Assembly: GCF_964340395.1 (NCBI RefSeq)
Contig: NC_135567.1
Location: 14,690,306-14,752,305 of the forward strand
Source of the DNA: Glandiceps talaboti
Lineage: Eukaryota; Hemichordata; Enteropneusta; Spengelidae
DNA: 62,000 bases
Direction of reading: 5' to 3'
Positions 1 through 10,636 of this stretch are shown here, piece by piece. Under the pieces are notes generated by a model, which made no database searches, was not told where the DNA came from, and was given only the letters and a program-made list of their open reading frames with translations. Position numbers and translations under genes: made by a program. How positions within the stretch are numbered: position 1 is the first letter of the stretch; every line of letters starts with the position of its first letter.

Positions 1-768
1 TTTCTGTTTCATCCCTAGTTTGTCTCACTGGATTGTCAAAACAAATCTGTCCTTTGTTTATATCCGAGTTTAAGACATGCAAATAATTATTCCCCACTTC
101 GAAGCCGTTTTGTATCAATGCATTGTCGAGGCGATTTTGTCCAATGTTTGTATTTGAGATTAAGGCATTCTCCCCTCTGTGGTGAATATTTTGGCGCACT
201 GCACTATCATAACAAGCGTTTGAATTTGAGTTTATGGCTGTTCCCCTTCCTTGGCTGTTTTGCGTCATCACTTTGTCAGAACATTCTTGTCCAACATTTG
301 CATTTGAACTTAAGACTTGCTCTCTTCGGTGGCTATTTTCTCTCAATGCATTGTCAACGCAATGTTCTACATTTTCATTTGAAACTAAGACACGCAGTAT
401 GTCATTCCTCGTTCCTTGGCCATCTTTTCTCACCACATTATCAAAGTAATGTCCTTCGGTTTGTCTACTTTCGCCTTGGATAAAACTTAAAGTGATTCCT
501 CTTGCCTGTTCATCATATCTCAACGAGTCGTTGACAAGACTTTGGCCAATATCTCCACGATTGCTTAAAACAGAACGTACAATGTCTCTTCTTATGTGGT
601 GACTGTCACTTGTTGCATCTGCAAGATGAGATTCATCTTCTTCCAGACGTTCACATTCTCTGCTTGGCATGTCTGTAGTCATCCCATTTCTGCTTCTTGA
701 GTCATTATTGGTTGTCATCATCTTCATCACATTGGCATCCTGAAGGATGTTCAGAACAAAGAATTTAT
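1..768 (-). CDS. Gene A exon 3, partial (N-module tail plus repetitive linker)
   Basis: Exon 3 of the first member of the family. The minus strand shows an acceptor (TTGTTCTTCAG) before 768, and the reading frame, entered in phase 1, stays open to the window edge (about 255 codons), so the 3' end and any DNA-binding domain are missing. The exon starts DKFFVLNILQDANVMKM, matching [17 protein letters not shown] of gene D and the same position in B and C. The rest is an Asn/Asp/Gln/Arg-rich, probably disordered region of at least seven degenerate 25-31 residue repeats of the form SNxNVGQ...DNALxQNSHxRG. Function is inferred only from the paralogues: a nuclear DNA-binding protein. The family module and frame are clear; the C-terminus is unknown. 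Confidence 0.75.
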
Positions 769-904
769 CTGAAGAACAAGAAAAGATACAAGTGTATGAT
801 GGCGTTTAAGCGATAACACATTTAAAATACATACTGTGTAAATATTAACATTTGGGCGAGGAAACAGGTGTCTAAAAGAGTTCTACAAAAAGATGTGCTG
901 AACA

Positions 905-1036
905 AAGGAATGGCCCTATGTAATCCTTAAGGCTCCATGGTAATGTATTGGATGCAAGTAACTTATTAAGAAAATGAACTGAGGAGTTACTGTATTGCCT
1001 TACAAATGACACATTCACAGATATAGGTAGGGATGA
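905..1036 (+). pseudogene. Inverted, decayed copy of gene A exon 2
   Basis: Read on the plus strand, this stretch follows the coding strand of gene A exon 2 (1296-1451, minus) closely: shared blocks include AAGGCT, GTATTGGAT, CTTATTAAGAAA versus CTTAAGAAATC, GAGGAGTTA and ACAAATGACA, ending at a donor-like AGGTAGGG where the real exon has AAGGTAAGG. Stop codons interrupt the frame, so it is a dead copy. It lies in intron 2 of gene A in opposite orientation to the true exon, and the flanking TGTC and CAGA microsatellites are mirror images, so the whole block is one arm of a palindrome centred near 1165-1170. Confidence 0.75.
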
Positions 1037-1070
1037 TAAAATACAGGTAGGGCTAATGTAAAATACACGA

Positions 1071-1136
<66 letters not shown>
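1071..1136. repeat. (TGTC)n microsatellite
   Basis: Sixteen or so uninterrupted TGTC units, followed by CTAT/TATC units to about 1165. It is the mirror image of the CAGA tract at 1207-1250 and belongs to the same palindrome. Confidence 0.95.
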
Positions 1137-1206
1137 CATCTATCCATCTATATAGCTATCTATCTATAACTACAATTAACTATCTATATATGTATATATA
1201 TATATA

Positions 1207-1272
1207 CAGACAGACAGACAGACAGACAGGCAGCCAGACAGACAGACACAGACTGACAGACACACACACACA
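1207..1272. repeat. (CAGA)n and (CA)n microsatellite
   Basis: CAGA units with a few substitutions, then a short CA run. Reverse complement of the TGTC tract on the other side of the palindrome centre, just 3' of the gene A exon 2 donor. Confidence 0.9.
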
Positions 1273-1295
1273 ATTTACTTTCATATTGTCCTTAC

Positions 1296-1451
1296 CTTTA
1301 TCTGTGGGTATGTCATTTGTTAGGCGATACAATAACTCCTCGCTTGATTTCTTAAGTTCATCCAATACCCATTGTGTAGCCTTGATATAACAATTCACAA
1401 TACTACCAGCTTGGATGTCCCTCGTAGCTTGCTGCCATACATGACAACAGT
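1296..1451 (-). CDS. Gene A exon 2 (shared N-terminal module)
   Basis: Internal 156-bp exon, phase 1 on both sides. Acceptor TTTCCACAG precedes 1451; donor AAAG|GTAAGG follows 1296. The product begins D-CCHVWQQATRD and ends PTDKG, aligning with exon 2 of B, C and D (D...hWEEa...KTsQELLsKI...L..KG). It is 33 bp longer than the 123-bp exon of the other three: A has an extra 11 residues or so between the Trp motif and the LLYRL/LLSKI helix, and lacks the CLGDCF cysteines at the equivalent place. Probably helical; the domain is not one I can name. Confidence 0.85.
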
Positions 1452-2255
1452 CTGTGGAAAATATCAATGAAAAAGGGAGGTATTAGAATGGCATTTCTGC
1501 AGGATGAACATTTTACGATTTGAATAATTTATGATAAGTGGTTTGTCTACTAGGAGTACTCTTCACAAGCCATTTGTCGACAGGAAGTGAGCACCAAATG
1601 AGTAGGGTATTGCAGCATAACGACAGCAGACACTAAGTTACCACACATTCTCTATGTTGTTCCCACAATACTATATTATTAGTGACTACCAGTAATCAAT
1701 ACATGCCCAACCACTACTCTCATACTTAGGGTTAAAGTTCTTAGAGTTTTCTTTATACACATTTCATTCACTGCTCAGTTGCCATGACACAAATTTTAGT
1801 CCTCACTTTGCCAGATCTGGTGCGCCCTCTTGTAGTGGTTACCTGAGAAACAACTGGAATGTCAGTAACCGGAATATTGCGCATTATGGAGATATTGCTA
1901 TGCATGTATGGGCACTCACGCTTGGACGACCAGCACCCTTACGTAGAAACTCCACCAAGCGTTACCCACTCAGAACAAATAATGAAAATGGAAAAATATT
2001 CAATTGTCTTTTTGCTGGAATAATGTCAGCTGTACGCAAACAGTCTTTGCTGCAATTATACTAATGAAACAGACCTACTCGTCATCGTACACTCATCAAA
2101 TTACAATTAGTATTAATGATTAATTAGATAATGAGATAATGGGATAATGACATGTTGCTTTTCTGGATGTAATGCACAACCATCTGTTTTTACTTGTCAT
2201 GTCCTGTATCTTAATAAGATGAATTAAAACGTAAAAATGGGTCACGGAAAACCTG

Positions 2256-2467
2256 TTAACCCTTTCAGGACTAGAAACTTTCCTGCCAAAATTTTTGAAC
2301 AAAAATTCTTGTTTCTCTGTAATTTTTGGAAAAAGATCAACTTTATTTTAGACCAGAATTCAAGAAATATTACTTCCCAATGAAGTAATATTCTTAAATT
2401 TTAGAAAATGTTCTTACAATCAAGTTTCTATTTATTCCAATGTCGTCTCTAGGAATGAAAGGGTTAA
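2256..2467. mobile_element. MITE, TTAACCCTTTCA family, copy 1
   Basis: A 212-bp element bounded by a perfect 12-bp terminal inverted repeat, TTAACCCTTTCA ... TGAAAGGGTTAA. No coding capacity. Further copies at 9378-9574 (right end lost) and 53817-54029. Non-autonomous DNA transposon by structure; superfamily not assigned. Confidence 0.85.
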
Positions 2468-3479
2468 ACCTTTGCAGTTACTGTGTTTAAGAAAACTCCA
2501 GTGTAAAATCAAGAAAAAGAATCAGGGGTATCATAAAGTATGAATGTTTTGAAACAGATGTCAAAATGTCGTCAAAATTAGAATCCAATATGGCTGCCGA
2601 ATAGTGTTTTAAATCTATGGGAAAATTAAGGGTGTTGATTTCCTCGACAACAAGACAATGAACCTCCAAAATTCTTTAGTGTTTTCACAAGGTCCAGAAG
2701 CAAGCTTCCATGTGGCAAAGTTTGGACTTTAATTTTCAGTAAAATATGGCCCGGAGGTGCAATCTTCCTTTACTCCTAACTTGTGGCGTGGTTTCTGTTG
2801 ACTCTTTCAGGGAATATTATTAACATTTGGACCTATTCAGCAATCCTTTCCCAAAAATAGTATTTTGGCATTATCACCTTATAAATATCTAATTAAACAA
2901 CATTTATACCAAGTTGAACAAAAAATATGGAATATACGTCACTGGTTCTGCTGTGTTCGAAATATATAAATTTGCATATGGTGTACACGTCACTGTTTAA
3001 TTGCAAGTTATATATGCACTGAGGTCTATTGGCTCTGTATGCAAATTTGCATATGGTAGTACATATCACTGATATTATTGAAGAATACACATAACCTTTT
3101 GCTTGTAACGGTTCAACACTTTATTAGTCATTAGCTAATTTACCTGCCTACTAATAGTTATCATTACTGTGTACACTCATAGACTGTCTATGGCAAGCTC
3201 ATACACAGCAGCCCAGAAACCATCTCCCTATACCGATTTCCGCTTCCGGTCTAACGTTTCGAGACTATGGTATATCACTGCGCAGGAGTATGGGATCTTT
3301 GGTACACTTGTTACATTATCCGTGCCTCAATAACACGAACCATTTAAAGGGGTTTGCACTTTAATTAAGGGTGTACTTTTTGGTATGTCTTATAATTAAA
3401 AGTTGTTGCATTATATTTACTAAAGCATATTTAAAGCGGTCATATACTCCAGCGCAGATATATTTTCCTTCAACGTGAG

Positions 3480-3800
3480 ATGGCACTGCCGTAAAAAGGA
3501 CAACTTTGCGACGTTACAGAACTTTACGACATTGAAAATGAGTTAGGTTTGCAATAAAGGGGACATACTATGATGAGCACGGCGAGTTAGCGTTGCCGTA
3601 AAATGAGTTGATTGATCACGATGATTTAGTATTTCCGTAGAGAGGACGTACGTTTATGGTAATGAATTTGAGGTATAATAGAATTGCCGTAAAGAGAATT
3701 TGTTTACGACGACGAAAATGTAAGCGTTACCGTAAATAGGACATTAATTTGGGAATATATTAGTATTGTCGTAAAGGGGACATAACAGTGGTTTACGACA
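3480..3800. repeat. Degenerate GCCGTAAA tandem array
   Basis: Five or more decayed units of roughly 55-70 bp around the words GCCGTAAAnnGGAC and TTACGAC. Too diverged to give an exact period by eye. No gene seen here. Confidence 0.5.
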
Positions 3801-4380
3801 CTTTGCTGCATCACTTCCTGATAATGAAATTACATTGGTAATATGCAATAATGTCAACATCTTGTACCCCTTTTGTGCAAAACCATCCATGCAGATTGTC
3901 AGTGATGAATACAGTAATAACATAATTATCACACGTGTTCCATCAACTCTGTAATTTATGTCAAATTTGTAGATAGGGTGATTTCTATGACATTTAAAAT
4001 AGATGGAGATTAAATGTTGATCTGCAGTATGATAAATAATATAAATTTAGTGTCATTTGCATGAAAAGTAATTGGAAATTGGTTTTCCACGTGCACTCAT
4101 AAAAAAGAGGTGAATAAAATTGAAAACTAAAGATAAGAAAGAAAACGACAATTAAATAAATCGTAGCGAAGAAAATGCGGGTGAGAAATAAAAGCTAAAA
4201 ATAAAATTGATGGAACATATCAAACGATGATGTTAAAAAGATGCAATGTTGAGACAAACATAACACTATAACAGTAAGCACATCAGGAATAATATAACTC
4301 TTGCTGAAACAAATTCAACTGAAAACCCAGTTTGTAAACACCAATTTCTTATATTTACAGTCGTTCTTGGATACATCTCA

Positions 4381-4744
4381 TAAGACCTAAAACAATTGTT
4401 TGGTTCCGGTTACCCGACCTCACCTCATTTTTCACTACCGACTCTACATTTTTTTTACGTATTCGAGAAAAAATATATCAAATCGCGAAAATTGTCGAAG
4501 TCTCGCGAGAAATAGGGGGTGCGGAAAATGACATCAACTTGAAAAGACAATATAAAACTGTTCTTTTAATCTGTAATGGTTGTACATCTGATCCGAGAAT
4601 ACAGAGACCATGTGGAAAACAACGGAAAACCTAACTACCTGAATTAGACTCTCGCACATAAAAAAAAATCAGAAAAAATATCTACCTACCCCACCTATTC
4701 TAAAATTGATGTGTAATCGGAACCACACACCGTTTTGGGTCTAA
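4381..4744. mobile_element. MITE, GGTTCCGGTTA family, copy 1
   Basis: About 364 bp with imperfect terminal inverted repeats of about 30 bp (TAGACCTAAAACAATTG..GGTTCCGGTTA against the reverse complement of TAATCGGAACC...TTTTGGGTCTAA). An opposite-orientation copy lies at 36903-37299. Non-coding. Confidence 0.8.
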
Positions 4745-4865
4745 TGAGTCAAAACTTGAGAAAATAGCTGTTAAACATCATAATTAAAGCAATTTGAGGG
4801 TATTTGACCAAACAAGGACTTACAACAGTGACAACCAAGGTTTTGACCTAATGGATAGACACCAA

Positions 4866-5112
4866 TAGGGAACTTGCAATCCAGACTGAGCATGCTCAGA
4901 TGCAAAGGTCTATGGGATTACCTGTGGTTATCGTAATACCTTATCTGAAGCTACCGATAACAAAAACCTCCCACAATAGTCAGGGTAAACTATGAATTGA
5001 CCATTCGTGGTCGCAAACAATGTAACATTATTGTTTACAATACCAATTTATAAGTATTTATTATCACATTTCCCATGATACAACATTCAACATGGCGGGT
5101 TTGCAAGTTGCG
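4866..5112. mobile_element. MITE, GGGAACTTGCAA family, copy 1
   Basis: About 245 bp starting TAGGGAACTTGCAATCC and ending near GGGTTTGCAAGTTG. Intact copy 18645-18892 has GGGAACTTGCAA / TTTGCAAATTCCC ends flanked by TA, which suggests TA target duplication as in Tc1/mariner-type elements. Partial copies at 28034-28230 and, more diverged, 58165-58400. Confidence 0.8.
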
Positions 5113-5329
5113 ATTTTGGTAGCTAGTTTCCCTCGTATCACCCACTTGTCTAACCTACCACACCCAACAATAGTAATTTTAGTTTTTGTCTACCTTAGTA
5201 AGCCGATACCTTGATTGCCGTTGTAGTACATGGTTAAAATTGGACATGCACTGTAAATATATTTAATGTATATCTAATGTATATAAGATGGCAAAATTTA
5301 CTGCTTTCATTTAACAAGTGTATGTATTC

Positions 5330-5440
5330 AGGGCCAGAGACTCGATTAGTTCCACTAGAACTACCTCTCTGGTCCTCACCAATCATGTACATGTACATTT
5401 ATTCATGGTGAAATAAACATTATTATTATTATTGTTATAA
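5330..5440 (+). mobile_element. Retroelement 3' tail fragment
   Basis: A short unique stretch ends in AAATAAACATTATTATTATT, the ATT-rich tail typical of SINE/LINE 3' ends. A comparable tail (AAATAAAGTCTAATAATAAC) lies near 45345-45385. Assignment is by tail only. Confidence 0.4.
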
Positions 5441-5449
5441 TGTTATTAC

Positions 5450-5760
5450 AGCTAAAATGATATACGCTTGGTGTTTCACTCATGTAACATGACATTTAAT
5501 ACACACCCTCAGACAACTTCTCATGCAAAAGAAACAATAGGTGCTGTGCACAGTGGGGATGTAGAAGTAGTCAAGTTGATATGTTGATTGTTAGTTAGAA
5601 AATAAACAATTGCAGCCATTAAAATCATCAAGTCAAAGCTTTATGTAAAATTTTCATTAAGCCTGTGTACACTGCACTGTGAGCGTTCAATGTGATTGGG
5701 GAAAGGATTCTGCTGTGTTTATTGTGTCTCTGTTATTGTTAGTCTACAGTTAAAATAGGT
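5450..5760. mobile_element. Inverted-repeat element core with CAGCTAAAATGAT end, copy 1
   Basis: Starts CAGCTAAAATGATATACGC and runs through a core (ACACACCCTCAGACAACTTC ... GTGTCTCTGTTATTGTTAG) found again, almost intact, at 42990-43265. At that second site the end sequence has expanded to a 44-45 bp array on both sides; here only a single left unit is present. Confidence 0.75.
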
Positions 5761-5902
5761 TCAACATTAGTTCTGAAGGGGGCTTTTTTGAATGCGTGCA
5801 CATAAGTATATGTACCCACCAATATAGTTGCGCCGTTTTGTGTATTTTGCAACGCTTCCAGATAAAAAAACACGACATTGACTTTCTCAAATTAAAGCTT
5901 AC

Positions 5903-6086
5903 CTTGCTGACTGAGAGAGCTGATACCCCGTGATCGAGAATTGTGTTCAGAGCCAGGAAGCATGTCGGCTAGTCGAGTTGCCGCTGGCCGCGGTTGAATT
6001 GCTGAATCTCTGAGAGACACATCAGGTGTGAACGATATTGTGACATTTTTATCAAATGATAAACGAACGTCTTCTGTAGAGTTCAT
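5903..6086 (-). CDS. Gene A exon 1 (start of shared N-terminal module)
   Basis: First coding exon, 184 bp, ending in phase 1 at a CAAG|GTAAGC donor. The start chosen gives MNSTEDVRLSFDKNVTISF, which lines up with the first residues of B, C and D around 'LSxxKxVxxxF'; an earlier in-frame ATG at 6158 would add 24 residues with no counterpart in the paralogues. The remainder is low-complexity and ends SSLSQQ(G). A TAGAGGGCGC word lies 128 bp upstream. Confidence 0.75.
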
Positions 6087-6213
6087 TTTGATGGAAGCAA
6101 TAACGTGATAAGTAATAGTTGTAACACACATGGGTAGTTTTCGCCGTGACGTCAGCATAACGCTAAATAAATATTCGAGGTCTTCGGGGTCGCGAATATA
6201 CCACTGAAGCCCC

Positions 6214-6223
6214 TAGAGGGCGC
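6214..6223 (-). promoter_or_regulatory. GCGCCCTCTA word upstream of gene A
   Basis: GCGCCCTCTA on the gene-sense strand, 128 bp before the ATG. The surrounding CCCCTAGAGGGCGCT on the opposite strand resembles the bilaterian CTCF core (CCAnyAGrnGGCGCy). The same word, in the same orientation and at similar distance, precedes B, C and D. The word is also common elsewhere in the window, so a regulatory role is only a hypothesis. Confidence 0.4.
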
Positions 6224-7298
6224 TTCACCTTCAAGCTTAGTATTGTGCGAAAATCAAACTTGTTGAAACAAGTCCAGACTGTAGAACAGGGTTGAATGTA
6301 TACCGCTTACATACTCACGCGTACCAAGCTAGGGACTAGGGACTTAGATTAGGTTATGAATTGTATTTGTCCATTTTATGGGCACCACATATTGCGTCTT
6401 CGATTCAAAGTTGATTTTGTCTGTATTGTAAAACAGCCTAAAGTGTATAAACCTTTTACAGAAGTACAAATACTTGCATAAAAACCTTCACATTTGTTAC
6501 TGTTAGCGCCAAGGCTTGGTATACCATACTATGTTGAACACCGCACGCCCTCTAGGGAAGAAATTTACCACTAATGTTCTGCGCAGAGCAAGATTCACAG
6601 GTACTGCGCGCTGCGCAACGAGAGCTAAAGTTATTACGTCGTCATATTCTACGCGTCCAAAGTTAATTTCGACATTGAAATCAGTGTGTTTGTGTTCGTA
6701 AGTATTCCCCTCGCTCGACGAAAGAATATAAGCTTTCAGCGGTTGACTTTGACAACAATGTGACACGTTCAAATATCGCAGCACATGCTACCACACAACA
6801 AGTTTTACCGGCAGATATGAATCACGATCTCGTCAATGAACCTCGAGATTGTCAGTCAACTTCTTTAAATTCGCTTTAGGGAACATACTTGGCATTTCTT
6901 CATAATTTTGTAATGGACGCTGACGTAATAAATATCGTGTAGTTTATCGGTGGATCGGAGGAATCGGCGCACGCGTGCGCAGGTTATAACAGAAAAAATG
7001 CACACAGGATGCAACTGTTAGATGTGTATGCCAATATTCCAAAGTTCGAACAGTATATAAACTCAGTTTACAATAGATGTATCAATCATCAGTATAGTTG
7101 CGGGGCAACCCATTCATTTCTGGGATTTATAAGTTATTACTTTAGTTGCTGCGTGTTTGCATTGAAACTATTGAAATTAAGTGCAATTTGAAGGCTTGTA
7201 TGTTTGTTTATATATTTTGCGATAAGCTTTATCGTTGTGAAGTCGCCCTCTTTTCAAGGTATTTCATTTTATATCAGCGTGATCGCCCTCTACACAAC

Positions 7299-7532
7299 TA
7301 CATACATACATACATTCATACATACATACATACATGCATACATACATATATACATACATAAATACATACATACATACATACATATATGCATACATAAATA
7401 TATGCATACATACATACATGCATGCATGCATACATACATACATACACACATACATACATACATACATATTAATACACACACACATACATTCATACATACA
7501 TACATACATACATACATACATACATACATACA
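7299..7532. repeat. (CATA)n microsatellite
   Basis: About 230 bp of CATA units with scattered CATG, TATA and CACA variants. The open frames that cross it on both strands (Tyr/Ile/His or Met/Tyr/Val/Cys runs) are products of the 4-bp repeat. Confidence 0.95.
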
Positions 7533-7625
7533 TCTGTTAAAGTTCAGGAACAGGTTCACATAACGGTGAACATCTGGATAATGTACTGCCCTCCAATCAA
7601 AAAAGTCCTATTATGAGTGCATTTC

Positions 7626-7747
<122 letters not shown>

Positions 7748-8739
7748 CGTAATGTGTACCATGTGTACCATGTGTACCTCCATACCCAGGGGTCTATTCA
7801 AATTGTAAAAATTTACATACTTTTCTTACGTAGATTGATAACTATATTTTATTGTCAATCAAATCTCTTCTATGTCAGTAGTGCTCAGACTGAAGTTATA
7901 GCCCAGGTGTTGATTGAAGATTTTTTAAAACTATATGTCAACAAAATAACCTGTTACATTGCCAACATTTGTTGTCCATTAATTAGCCCCACGACGCCCA
8001 GCTAACATGGCATAACTGGGGTTGTTCCCTGGCACCAGTGCTCCCTTAAGTTTTTTGAAAGTGAGTACAAACTTATTTGTATACATTTTCTATTGCATTC
8101 TTTGGTATAAAGTTGCGCAAAACATGAAATTTGACTGTGAGAGCAGACGGAGACCTTGCACAAGTAGCGTGCAAATAAGCCTTAGTGGGAACACTGCCTA
8201 TCTACTGAAATCATTACAATGTAACTAGACGAATTTTCATTGAACATTTTATTCATGGTTGTGTACATATAGACTGTGATAACAATAACAATAACATTAC
8301 ACATTGATTCCCATCATGCACTTCACTATAAAGGTCACAGCAGGGTCACATGTGATAACATACCTAGTTGCTGAATAATGTAAAAAATGTATACATCATA
8401 ATATTTCTTCTGACAAATACAGCTTTGCTATCTCTACAAACATTATTAGTTTAATGCATTTCTAAAAAAAAAAAGCTCGAATTTCCTTTCTATGCTTGGA
8501 AGTCAGATTATCCAAGTGTGTAAACGACTTGCGTCTCACTACTGCAGTCAGGGTTTGAACCGATTTATAAAAGTCTACCAGACTATAACCTTAAATATGG
8601 CACCGGTAGTTGAGACATTGTTTTGTAACCTTTTTCTCTACGCTACTGCTAATTTGGTAGTCTAGATACAATATTTAGCAGTCTTTTTTAAGGGCGGTAA
8701 GTATTTGAAACTTACTGCATTTCCCCAGGGTTCCTTACC

Positions 8740-9252
8740 AGTGTTTTTGTTAAGGGTAGTAAGTAGGTAAAATCTACCTGAGTTCCCCTGTCATTTTACA
8801 TGGTTCCCTACCAGTATTTTTGTTAAGGGTGGTAAGTAGGTAAAATCTACCTGAGTTCTCCAGTCATTTTACCAGGGTTCCCTACCAGTATTTTTGCTAA
8901 GGGTAGTAAGTAGGTAAAATCTGTCTGAGTTTCCAAGCCATTTTACCAGGGTTCCCTACCAGTGTTTTTGTTAAGGGTGGTAAGTAGGTAAAATCTACCT
9001 GAGTTCTCCAGTCATTTTACCAGGGTTCCCTACCAGTGTTTTTGCTAAGGGTAGTAAGTAGGTAAAATCTACCTGAGTTCCCATGTCATTTTACCAGGGT
9101 TCCCTACCAGTGTTTTGTTAAGGGTGGTAAGTAGGTAAAATCTACCTAAGTTCCGCACCAAAATTATATTACAATGTATAGGAACTATGCCAGGTTTACC
9201 AAATTTTCCCCATTTCTGTTACCAGGGTTACCACACCTTAGCAAAAACACTG
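8740..9252. repeat. 74-bp minisatellite inside a CAGTGTTTTTG-ended element
   Basis: About six units of 74 bp (TTTTTGTTAAGGGTAGTAAG ... GGTTCCCTACCAGTG) followed by a closing end CCTTAGCAAAAACACTG, the reverse complement of the unit start. This is an inverted-repeat element whose left part has been tandemly amplified. A single-unit, complete form lies at 16958-17124; related pieces at 22640-22720 and 48225-48645. Confidence 0.8.
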
Positions 9253-9377
9253 TTTAGTAGTCTATTTGTCCTGGACAACTGATAATTTCAAGCCCAATAA
9301 AACTTGTGCTTTTTGAAAAGAACATATACAACAATGTCATAAACTTAGTGCATTTTATTAGAACACAAAATGTCTCT

Positions 9378-9574
9378 TTAACCCTTTCAGGACTAGAAAC
9401 TTTCCCGCCAAAATTTTTGAACAAAAATTCTTGTTTCTCTGTAATTTTTGGAAAAAGATCAACTTTATTTTAGATCAGAATTCAAGAAATATTACTTCCC
9501 AATGAAGTAATATTCTTAAATTTTAGAAAATGTTCTTACAATCAAGTTTCTATTTATTCCAATGTCGTCTCTAG
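9378..9574. mobile_element. MITE, TTAACCCTTTCA family, copy 2 (truncated)
   Basis: Nearly identical to 2256-2467 from its left end to CAATGTCGTCTCTAG, where the right terminal repeat is replaced by the start of the next MITE. Confidence 0.8.
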
Positions 9575-9921
9575 TTAAAGTGGCCATATGGACGAGGGTT
9601 GAATATTTATTTTGGATTTTTAATTTATAAAACAATTTTATCATGACTTCCTACTTGAAAAATTAATGTGAAACAACATTGACCAAGTCTGTGTTTGTCA
9701 CTTAATACATTGCAAAAAGCCAAAAATGTATAAAAAATAGTGCAAATGGTGTTGTAGCACAACTGTACAGTTTTTGATAACATTTTTTGTACTTTTGCAA
9801 TTCATTGAACTACATACAGGGACTTGGCATATGTTGTTTCACATTGATTTTTCAAGTTGGAAGTCATGATAAAATAGTTTTATAAATTAAAAATCCAAAA
9901 TACATACCAAGTCCCACTTTA
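9575..9921. mobile_element. MITE, AAGTGGCCATATGGA family, copy 1
   Basis: About 347 bp with long palindromic arms (GGATTTTTAATTTATAAAAC near the left, GTTTTATAAATTAAAAATCC-like near the right) and ends TAAAGTGGCC / CCCACTTTAG. Copies at 45003-45428 (with an insertion) and a right-end fragment at 56847-56900. Confidence 0.75.
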
Positions 9922-9993
9922 GCAATATTCATTACAGCCAAAATTAACACAAAAATTATGTGAAATCCAAAATCTGCCATGCATGGTACAGCT

Positions 9994-10171
9994 CAATCTG
10001 ATTAAAATCTGATGTGGTGAAAGCGGCTAGATGTCTTTATTTACCTCTATTTCCATTGTTTTGTGTCGTTTGTTTTGTTCTGGGCGATTGCCGAAACAAC
10101 ACAAAGAGATGGAAATAGAGGTAAATAAAGCCATCTAGCCGCTTTCACCACATCAGATTTTAATCAGATTG
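9994..10171. mobile_element. MITE, CAATCTGATTAAAATC family, copy 1
   Basis: 178 bp, almost fully self-complementary: CAATCTGATTAAAATCTGAT ... ATCAGATTTTAATCAGATTG, arms of about 75 bp around a short centre. Longer family members lie at 18034-18426 and 46143-46603. Confidence 0.85.
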
Positions 10172-10489
10172 AACACAACTCTGCAGTAAGTGGAAAATCA
10201 TAGTAAGCTGACTGTGATGATTTTAGGAACTACTTTATTGTTAACCCAATGATACGTATACCAGTATTGAGTTATTAGTAGCCTTATCACTGGCGTATTG
10301 ATATATTAGTAGTTACATGTGTTTTTTACGAACTATGGCGGACTGTAATAAAGTTGAAGTGTTTAGTTCTAAGACGAAACCTCTCTGTGTTTTGTGTAAA
10401 CCGTGTGCTTTGGTATGAAAGTATCACACTGACGTATCAATCACAACAACTAAGATCCTCTCTCAATACTGGTTGAAATTAGAAAAAAT

Positions 10490-10625
10490 TTCATACAAGA
10501 TCCCAAATACTGCCACATGGCCTTACACTGTGTTGAAAATGTTTTGTGTTGTGGCACTTTTTGAAATGTGCAAATCATAATGAAGGCCAAAAGGAAAACC
10601 TGTTTTATATAATATTGTTGAAATT
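10490..10625 (-). pseudogene. Decayed direct copy of the 3' end of gene B
   Basis: On the minus strand this matches the last 40 or so codons of gene B: a frame giving TGFPFGL.YDLHI.KSATTQ follows TGFIGGPSWLARFKKRNNLP, and further on a GHVAVFGIL-type end follows YGKFLGL. A stop codon and shifts break it. It sits directly downstream of the gene B stop (10637) in the same orientation, so a tandem duplication of the terminal part of exon 3 is the simplest reading. Confidence 0.65.
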
Positions 10626-10636
10626 TAACAAGAATT

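Larger units (their letters stand above)
1452..5902 (-). other. Gene A intron 1 (repeat-bearing)
   Basis: About 4.45 kb between exons 1 and 2 of gene A. It holds at least four dispersed elements (2256-2467, 4381-4744, 4866-5110, 5450-5760), a degenerate tandem array (3480-3800) and a short SINE/LINE-like tail (5330-5440). I see no other exon with paralogue support; the small open frames here are not gene-like. Confidence 0.7.
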
